Assembly: GCA_001570385.1 (NCBI GenBank)
Contig: BBYL01000007.1
Span: forward strand, 434,001-498,000
Source: Microtetraspora glauca
GTDB lineage: Bacteria; Actinomycetota; Actinomycetes; Streptosporangiales; Streptosporangiaceae
Length of the DNA stretch: 64,000 nucleotides
Reading direction: 5' to 3'
Positions 58,313 to 64,000 of this stretch are shown one piece after another; position 1 is the stretch's first letter; each line of letters opens with the position of its first letter. Below the pieces are notes generated by a model. It did no database searches. It was not told the origin of the DNA and worked only from the letters and a program-made list of their open reading frames with translations. Position numbers and translations under genes: made by a program.

Positions 58313-59823
58313 CGGCACGCCCGGCCGGCGTCCCGGAGACCGGCCTGCCCGGGAGCACCGCCCCAGAGATCACCGTCCCAGAGATCACCGTCATCGTGCC
58401 GGTGCACGACACGGCCAGGTGGCTGCCGGACGCCCTCGCCTCGCTCGACGCCCAGGAGTGCCGCGACCGCGTCGAGGTCGTCATCGTCGACGACGGGTCG
58501 GCCGACGGCTCGGGCGAGATCGCCGAGGCGTACGCCCGGACGCGCCCCTCCGTCCGCCTCGTCAGGCAGGAGAACGCGGGGCTGGGCGCGGCGCGCAACC
58601 GGGGCGTGGGCCTGGCCTCCGGCCGCTACCTCGCCTTCCTCGACTCCGACGACCTGTACGCCGAAGGCGGTCTGGACGCGTTGCTCAGGGCGGCCGTGCG
58701 GTACGACGCGGACGTGGTGGTGGGCGACATGCGAGGCATGCCGCCCCGATCGAGCCCGGCGTGGCGGCGCGAACTGGTCGTCGGCGAGCGGGTCGTCGGC
58801 TCGGTGGCCGAGGCCCCGGACATCGTCGGCAACCCGTCCGCGTGCAACAAGATCGTCCGCAGGGAGCTGGTGGCCGCCACGGGGGCGAGATTCTCCGAGG
58901 GCACGGCGTTCGAGGACGTGCTCTTCACGCTTCCGCTGCTGCTCGGCGCCCGGCGCATGGTCCTGACCGACCGTCCCTGCTATCGCTACCGCACCCGGGA
59001 CGACGGCTCGTCGATCATGGACTCGCGCGGCCGTCCGGACCGGATCATGCAGCACCTCGCGGTCGTCGAGCGGCTCGTCGGCGGCCTGTCCGACCAGCCG
59101 CCCGCCGTGCACCGGGCGGTCGTGCGCTGGGCGGGCTACATGCAGCTCCACTACACCAGGAGGGCGGCGTCCGCGCTCGGCGACGAGGAGCTGGCCGGGT
59201 TCGCGCACCGGATGTCGATCCTGCTCAAGGAGATCGCGCCCGAGGTGGTGGCCGAGTTCGTCACCGGCCTCGGCGGTGGGCTGCGCGCGGTCGGGGCGTA
59301 CCGCGGCGACCCCGAACTGATCAGGAAACCGGTGTCGTCCGCCGCGCTGCGGGTGCTCTCGGGGCGTGTCTACCTCGACGTCCCCGAACTCGACCGGTTC
59401 GGCGACCTGCTCATGGTCCGGCCACTCTCCGCGGTGGTCTCCAGGATCGGGGCGGCCGGGGAAGGGGCGCTGATCAGGGTGGACGGGCACGTCAACGCCC
59501 CGGGGCTGCTCGCCGTACCCGGAGAGGTCCGGCAGGACCTGCTGCTGGAGCTCGGCGACACGGTCCTGCGGCGGCGGATCCGGATCACCAGGGCCAAGCC
59601 CGGACGCTTCGCCTGGTCCTGCGACATCGCGGGCGACGACCTGCCCCCGGGTAACAGCGTGCTCCGGCTGATCGCCCGTGACCGGTTCGGCTCCGAGACG
59701 GCGATCCCGCTGACGGTCGCGGAGAACGCGACGGCGTCCGTGACGCTCTCGGTGGCGGCGGACCGGGGGACCGTGCTCCGGCGGCTCGGCACCGCCATGC
59801 GGAAGAGGGCGCGCATTGGCTGA
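58309..59823 (+). CDS. Glycosyltransferase family 2 protein
   Basis: The 504-residue product has ITVIVPVHDTARWLPDALAS, VIVDDGSADGSGEIAEAYA, ENAGLGAARNRGVGLASGRYLAFLDSDD (DxD near residue 113) and a later CNKIVRREL with GTAFEDVLF. The N-terminal and C-terminal architecture resembles TagF-associated GT2 proteins: a GT-A domain, a helical segment, then a beta-rich extension (LLVRPLSAV, RIRITRAKPGRFAW). A 15-nt duplication creates PEITVPEITV at the start of the domain. GTG start overlaps the previous stop by 4 nt. Confidence 0.88.
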   Translation: MTARPAGVPETGLPGSTAPEITVPEITVIVPVHDTARWLPDALASLDAQECRDRVEVVIVDDGSADGSGEIAEAYARTRPSVRLVRQENAGLGAARNRGVGLASGRYLAFLDSDDLYAEGGLDALLRAAVRYDADVVVGDMRGMPPRSSPAWRRELVVGERVVGSVAEAPDIVGNPSACNKIVRRELVAATGARFSEGTAFEDVLFTLPLLLGARRMVLTDRPCYRYRTRDDGSSIMDSRGRPDRIMQHLAVVERLVGGLSDQPPAVHRAVVRWAGYMQLHYTRRAASALGDEELAGFAHRMSILLKEIAPEVVAEFVTGLGGGLRAVGAYRGDPELIRKPVSSAALRVLSGRVYLDVPELDRFGDLLMVRPLSAVVSRIGAAGEGALIRVDGHVNAPGLLAVPGEVRQDLLLELGDTVLRRRIRITRAKPGRFAWSCDIAGDDLPPGNSVLRLIARDRFGSETAIPLTVAENATASVTLSVAADRGTVLRRLGTAMRKRARIG

Positions 59824-59895
59824 GCCGCCATTGGCCTTATCCCGATATTTCCGGGCACTGCCCGGCGATTCCCGACGATTTCAAAGGACCCGTCC

Positions 59896-62800
59896 GTGCC
59901 TCGCGTGAGCGTCATCATCCCGATCTACGACGTGGAACAGTACCTGGCGGCCTGTCTGGAGTCGGTCGCCGCGCAGACGTGGCACGACCTCGAAGCCGTC
60001 ATGGTGGACGACGGCTCCAGCGACGGCAGCGCCGAGATCGCCCGGCGCTTCGCCGAACGCGACCCCCGGTTCCGGCTGGTACGGCAGGCCAACGCGGGGC
60101 TGGGCGCGGCGCGCAACACCGGGCTGCGGCACGCGACCGGCGAGTTCGTCTGCTTCCTGGACAGCGACGACCTGCTGCCGCTGCACGCCGTCGAGTACCC
60201 GCTGGCCGAACTGCGCAGGACCGGGTCCGACCTGGCCACGGGGAACGTCCGGCGGTTCGGCGCGCGCGGGGCCCGGCCGTCCGCGATGCACCGGGAGATC
60301 TTCGCTGATCCCGCGTCGGCGACCCACGTCAGCGCGCGGCCCCCGCTGCTGAAGGACCGGCTGGTGACGAACAAGCTGTGGCGCCGCTCGTTCTGGGACG
60401 CGCACGGCCTCGGCTTCCCCGAAGGCGTGCTGTACGAGGACGTCTCGGTGGCGCTGAGCGGCCACTTCCTGGCCGGGGCCGTGGACATGCTGCCCGCGCC
60501 GGTCTACCTGTGGCGCGAGCGCCACGGCGACAAGCCGTCGATCACCCAGGACAAGACCCACGTCAAGGGAGTCGAGGACCGCTTCGCGGCGGCGGCGTCG
60601 GTCCGGTGCTTCCTGGCGGAGAACGGCCTGGAGAAGCACGTCCCCGCCTGGGATCACGTCGTGCTCGACCACGACATGGTCAACTTCCTCGACGTCATGG
60701 ACACGGCCACGGACGCCTTCCGGGCCAGGTTCCTCGATCTCGCGGGCGCGTACCTGGAGGGTGTCGCGCCGTCCGTCATGGACGCGCTGCCCGCCGCGCG
60801 GCGGCTCAAGTGGCACCTGGTCGGCGAGCGGCGGCTGGCCGACCTGCTCGAGGTCATGGCCTGGGAGAAGCGGGTAGGGCCCGGCAAGCAGGTCGTACGG
60901 CGGCTGCGCGGCCACTACCTCGACACCCCGCTCCTGGCCGGCCGCGACATCCCGGCCGAGATCTCGCGACTGCGCGGCGAACTGTCGCCGACGACCAGGA
61001 TCGACCGGGTCCAGTGGGAGGACGGGAAGCTGGCCGTCGAGGGGCGGGCGACCCTCCGCCACCTCCGGCCGACCAGGCGCTTCCATCAGCAGGTCTTCGC
61101 GACCCTGGTCCAGGCGGGGACCGGCCGCCGGGTCCGCGTCCCCGCCACCGTCACCCGTACGAGCGTCTTCCTCAAGCAGGGCAGGCCGCGCGGGCCGCGC
61201 GACTGGGGCGGGTTCCGGCTCGTGATCGATCCCCGGCGCCTCGGCGACCCGGGCGACGGCACAGCGCTGTGGCGGGTGGAGCTGCACCTGATCCACCGGG
61301 GCCTCATGCGGCGCGGCCCGCTGGCCGATCCCGGCGCCGCCTTCGTCGCGCAGGTGGGCGCCAGGAGCCTGGAATCCGGCGGATACGTCACGCCGTCGCT
61401 GACCGAGGCGGGCGCGCTCACGCTGCGGGTCGAGACCGAGACGGCCCGGGTGACCGGCCAGGCCGTACGGGACGGTCGCCTGCTCCTGCACGGAGAGGTG
61501 GTGGGCGAGCTGGGCCCGCAGCCGGTGCTGCGCCTGACGCGCGCGCCGGGCGGGATGCCGCTGGTCTGTCCCGTCACCACGGACGGCCGGACCTTCGAGG
61601 TCGAGCTGGACCTGGCCGGCCTCCTCCCGACGCGCAGACTCGAACTCGGCGGAGCCGAGGCACGGCTGCTCGACCTGCCCGTGGAGTGGCGGGCCACGAC
61701 GGACCGCGCGGGCGGGGCAGTGACGCCGGTGACCGTCGCCGAGGGCCTGACCCCGCAGAGGTTCGGCCGCTCCGGGCGGGAGATCGTCGTGACGCGCGAC
61801 CCGTCCGGCGAGCTGGTGCTCAGGGACCAGGCCGCCGCCGCGTTCGCCGAGTACGCCGAGTGGCTGGCGGGTGGCGAGCTCCTGGTCGAGGGTGGGTTCG
61901 CCGAGCCGTACGACGGGGCGCGGACCCTCGTGATCACCTCCCAGGACCGCTCCGTGGAGCGGCTCGTCCCGATGGACGGGGCGGGCACCCGGTTCGGGGG
62001 CCTGCTCGCGCCCGAGGGCCTGGACACCCCGGCCGGCCCGTTGCCGCTGCCCAAGGGCCGGTACGGCCTGGCCGTACGGGTCGGCGGGCGGGACCTTCCG
62101 GTGGAGTTCGAGCCGGACTTCCCGATGGCGCTGGAGACGGCGCGGCGCAGGTTCGAGCTCACCGCGGACGGCGCGGGCCGCGCCGTGCTGACGGTGGGCG
62201 GTGACCTGGCCGCGAGTGAGCGGGGCAAGAAGGCGCAGCGCACGCTGCGCCAGGAGGTGTATCCCGGGATGCGGGACCGGCCGCTCCGGCCCGAGGTCTT
62301 CTTCAGCAGCCACGCGGGGAGGCGGTTCTCCGGCAGCCCGAGGGCCGTCTACGAGGAGTTGCGCGACCGGGGCGCGGACCTCACGTTCCTGTGGAACGTG
62401 AGGGACGGGCAGGTCGCGCTGCCCGCCGGGGTGGAGCCGGTACGGACGGCCGGGCGCGAGTACTACGAGGCGCTGGCGCGCTGCCGGTACATCGTCGTGG
62501 ACGACCACCTGCCCTCGTGGTTCGAGCCGCGTCCCGGTCAGACGGTGCTGCAGACCCGGCACGGGTGCGTCCCCGTGCGCGGCGAGCACGAGGCGGGCCG
62601 GTGGAGCCACCTGCTCTCGCCCGGACCGCGCTGCACACCCCTGCTGCGGGCCGCCTTCGGCTTCGGCGGGGAGATCCTGGAGACCGGCCTGCCGCGCAAC
62701 GACTTCCTCCGGAGCGCCGGCCGGGACCGGATCGCCGCCGAGGCCGGGCGCCGGATCGGCCTGCCCGACGGCAGGAAGGTGATCCTGTACGTCCCGGCCC

Positions 62801-63342
62801 GGCGGGCCGCGCGCGAGAAGACGCGGCTCGACCTGGAACGGATGCGGGCGGCGCTGGGGGAGGACCACGTCGTCCTGGTGCGCAGGCACCCCTCGCTCGC
62901 CGGTCAGCCTCCCGTGGTCGCGGCCGGGGGCACCGGCCACACCGGGGACGCCGGGGATATCGGGGACATCGGGAACTTCGTCCGCGACGTGTCCGCCCAT
63001 CCCGACGTCCGCGAGCTCTATCCGCTCGCGGACGTCCTGGTCACGGACTACTCGTCGGCCATGTTCGACTTCGCGCCGACCGGACGCCCCATCCTGTTCT
63101 TCGCGTACGACGTCGAGGAGTGGGCGGGCCGGTTCCCCTTCGACTACGAGGCGGAGGTGCCCGGGCCGCTGCTGCGCACCACCGACGAGGTGATCGAGGC
63201 GGTCGCGCACGCGGGCGAGGTCGCCGCCAAGTACGCGAGGCTTCGCCACGACTTCGTGGCGAAGTTCTGCCCGCTGGACGACGGCCTGGCCGCCCGCCGG
63301 GTGGTCGACCGGGTCTTCGGGACGGCGGCGGAGCGGGCGTAG
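59896..63342 (+). CDS. Bifunctional glycosyltransferase family 2 / CDP-glycerol-type glycerophosphotransferase
   Basis: The 1148-residue product has an N-terminal GT2 domain (VSVIIPIYDVEQYLAACLES, VDDGSSDGSAEIARRF, CFLDSDDLLPLHA), a middle beta-rich region, and a C-terminal TagF-like polymerase domain from about residue 790. TagF-family blocks are DLTFLWNVRDGQ, QTRHGCVPV (where WHGTPLK is usual; His near 889), ETGLPRNDF, VILYVPARR, VRRHPS and VTDYSSAMFDF (about 1049). A Gly-Asp repeat insert (GDAGDIGDIGN) precedes the last block. This fits a wall-polymer polyol-phosphate polymerase joined to a sugar transferase. GTG start with AAAGGA 7 nt upstream. Confidence 0.88.
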   Translation: MPRVSVIIPIYDVEQYLAACLESVAAQTWHDLEAVMVDDGSSDGSAEIARRFAERDPRFRLVRQANAGLGAARNTGLRHATGEFVCFLDSDDLLPLHAVEYPLAELRRTGSDLATGNVRRFGARGARPSAMHREIFADPASATHVSARPPLLKDRLVTNKLWRRSFWDAHGLGFPEGVLYEDVSVALSGHFLAGAVDMLPAPVYLWRERHGDKPSITQDKTHVKGVEDRFAAAASVRCFLAENGLEKHVPAWDHVVLDHDMVNFLDVMDTATDAFRARFLDLAGAYLEGVAPSVMDALPAARRLKWHLVGERRLADLLEVMAWEKRVGPGKQVVRRLRGHYLDTPLLAGRDIPAEISRLRGELSPTTRIDRVQWEDGKLAVEGRATLRHLRPTRRFHQQVFATLVQAGTGRRVRVPATVTRTSVFLKQGRPRGPRDWGGFRLVIDPRRLGDPGDGTALWRVELHLIHRGLMRRGPLADPGAAFVAQVGARSLESGGYVTPSLTEAGALTLRVETETARVTGQAVRDGRLLLHGEVVGELGPQPVLRLTRAPGGMPLVCPVTTDGRTFEVELDLAGLLPTRRLELGGAEARLLDLPVEWRATTDRAGGAVTPVTVAEGLTPQRFGRSGREIVVTRDPSGELVLRDQAAAAFAEYAEWLAGGELLVEGGFAEPYDGARTLVITSQDRSVERLVPMDGAGTRFGGLLAPEGLDTPAGPLPLPKGRYGLAVRVGGRDLPVEFEPDFPMALETARRRFELTADGAGRAVLTVGGDLAASERGKKAQRTLRQEVYPGMRDRPLRPEVFFSSHAGRRFSGSPRAVYEELRDRGADLTFLWNVRDGQVALPAGVEPVRTAGREYYEALARCRYIVVDDHLPSWFEPRPGQTVLQTRHGCVPVRGEHEAGRWSHLLSPGPRCTPLLRAAFGFGGEILETGLPRNDFLRSAGRDRIAAEAGRRIGLPDGRKVILYVPARRAAREKTRLDLERMRAALGEDHVVLVRRHPSLAGQPPVVAAGGTGHTGDAGDIGDIGNFVRDVSAHPDVRELYPLADVLVTDYSSAMFDFAPTGRPILFFAYDVEEWAGRFPFDYEAEVPGPLLRTTDEVIEAVAHAGEVAAKYARLRHDFVAKFCPLDDGLAARRVVDRVFGTAAERA
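62935..62974 (+). repeat. 9-nt tandem repeats in the polymerase domain
   Basis: Degenerate GGGGA(C/T)(A/G)(C/T)C units encode Gly-Asp-Ala/Ile triplets in a loop between the RRHPS and DYSS motifs. The insert is in frame and looks slippage-derived. Confidence 0.6.
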
Positions 63343-63424
63343 CCCTGGTCAAGGATCGCCCAAGGCGCGGTAAGGGTACGACGTCCGCCCGATCCCGACA
63401 GGTGATCGCGGGCATTCTGGCCGC

Positions 63425-64000
63425 GTGCGTACGGCTCCCAGACTCTCGGTGATCGTTCCGTTCTGTGACGTGGAGGAGCATTTCGAGGACTGCCTCGGCT
63501 CGCTGCGCGCGCAGACGCTCACGGACGTCGAGTTCATCCTCGTGGACGACGGTTCCACCGACGCCGGGCCGTCCATCGCCAGGGCGTACGCCGCCGCCGA
63601 CTCCAGGTTCACGATCGTCGGCGGGCCGAAACGCGGCGCGGGCCCGGCGCGTGACGCCGGGATCGCGCACGCGACCGGCGCGTACCTCGCCTTCGCGGAC
63701 GGTGACGACATGGTCCCGGAGGACGCCTACCGGACCATGGTGGAGTCGCTCGACGAGACCGGATCCGACCTGGCCTGTGGCGCGGTGACCCGGCTGCGGC
63801 AGGACGGGTCGGTGAAGTCGCGCGTCGTCCCGCCCGGGTTCGCGACGACCGTGCCGCGTACCCACGTCAGGGTGAACCGGGACCTGCTCCAGGACCGGCA
63901 CGTGACGAACAAGGTGTTCCGCCGGTCCTTCTGGGACGCGCACGGCTTCGTCTTCCCCGAGGGGTTGTACGAGGACGCGCCGGTCGCGATCCCGGCGCAC
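63425..64000 (+). CDS. Glycosyltransferase family 2 protein, 3'-truncated by the window edge
   Basis: A GTG at 63425 opens a frame of 192 codons running off the right edge. It begins VRTAPRLSVIVPFCDVEEHF and continues QTLTDVEFILVDDGSTDAGP, GAGPARDAGIAHATGAYLAFADGDDMVPEDAY. A segment VTNKVFRRSFWDAHGFVFPE closely matches VTNKLWRRSFWDAHGLGFPE of the preceding protein, so the two are paralogues. It is likely another large enzyme of the same polymer cluster; whether it carries a glycerophosphotransferase domain cannot be seen. Confidence 0.9.
   Translation, partial: MRTAPRLSVIVPFCDVEEHFEDCLGSLRAQTLTDVEFILVDDGSTDAGPSIARAYAAADSRFTIVGGPKRGAGPARDAGIAHATGAYLAFADGDDMVPEDAYRTMVESLDETGSDLACGAVTRLRQDGSVKSRVVPPGFATTVPRTHVRVNRDLLQDRHVTNKVFRRSFWDAHGFVFPEGLYEDAPVAIPAH

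Overview
The window is a chromosomal segment of a high-GC actinomycete. Most codons end in G or C, GTG and TTG starts are common, and antisense frames are open over long stretches. Gene content (class F sortase, GuaB3, a DUF5319 protein, a CIRCE-controlled groES-groEL1 with a His-rich tail, a SigD-type sigma factor, a ChoD-like oxidoreductase) fits a filamentous actinobacterium. Streptosporangiaceae-like is my best guess, as an inference from style and not from a marker search. No tRNA, rRNA, IS element, prophage or CRISPR array was seen.

The backbone keeps an order I recall from Mycobacterium tuberculosis (rplM to guaA, Rv3443c to Rv3396c): rplM-rpsI-glmM, acpS-nnr-alr, tsaE-tsaB-rimI-tsaD, groES-groEL1, sigD, DUF5319, guaB-guaB3, a choD-like gene and guaA. 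Accessory modules are inserted between these blocks.

Layout. 1-6.4 kb: truncated truA, then three minus-strand genes for membrane-anchored extracytoplasmic proteins: two paralogues with long disordered Pro-rich cytoplasmic parts and one CAP-domain protein. 6.5-9.1 kb: rplM-rpsI-glmM behind a recognisable promoter and a leader of about 135 nt. 9.1-14.7 kb (minus): an ABC-2 operon with two ATPases and two permeases, a DUF389 membrane protein, and coaA. 14.9-23.4 kb: acpS, nnr, alr, an alpha/beta hydrolase, and tsaE, then a class F sortase with a possible partner protein, then tsaB-rimI-tsaD. 23.3-27.0 kb: a coiled-coil protein, a methyltransferase, and a MarR regulator divergent from an NAD(P)-dependent epimerase-like gene. 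27.0-30.7 kb: groES-groEL1, sigD, a very short remnant resembling the sigma-binding part of the anti-sigma factor RsdA, and DUF5319. 30.8-35.0 kb: a two-HTH regulator, an isolated terminator, guaB and guaB3. 35-39.2 kb: an amino-sugar operon (SIS protein, nagA) and glpD, separated by a structured repeat. 39.3-43.7 kb: a Ser/Thr kinase with an extracellular beta-propeller and a beta-propeller lipoprotein. 43.9-49.7 kb: an aldehyde dehydrogenase plus a GMC/ChoD-like oxidoreductase, ArsR with an SRPBCC protein, and MarR with an old-yellow-enzyme reductase. 49.9-53.5 kb: guaA, an acyltransferase and a polysaccharide deacetylase. 54.1-64 kb: a tightly coupled run of glycosyltransferases, including a 1148-residue glycosyltransferase/CDP-glycerol-type glycerophosphotransferase. 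It runs off the right edge and is best read as a cell-wall or teichoic-acid-like polymer cluster.

The least explained parts are the truncated anti-sigma remnant beside sigD, the membrane-protein trio in the truA-rplM interval, the polymer cluster with its altered polymerase motif, and several structured intergenic elements.
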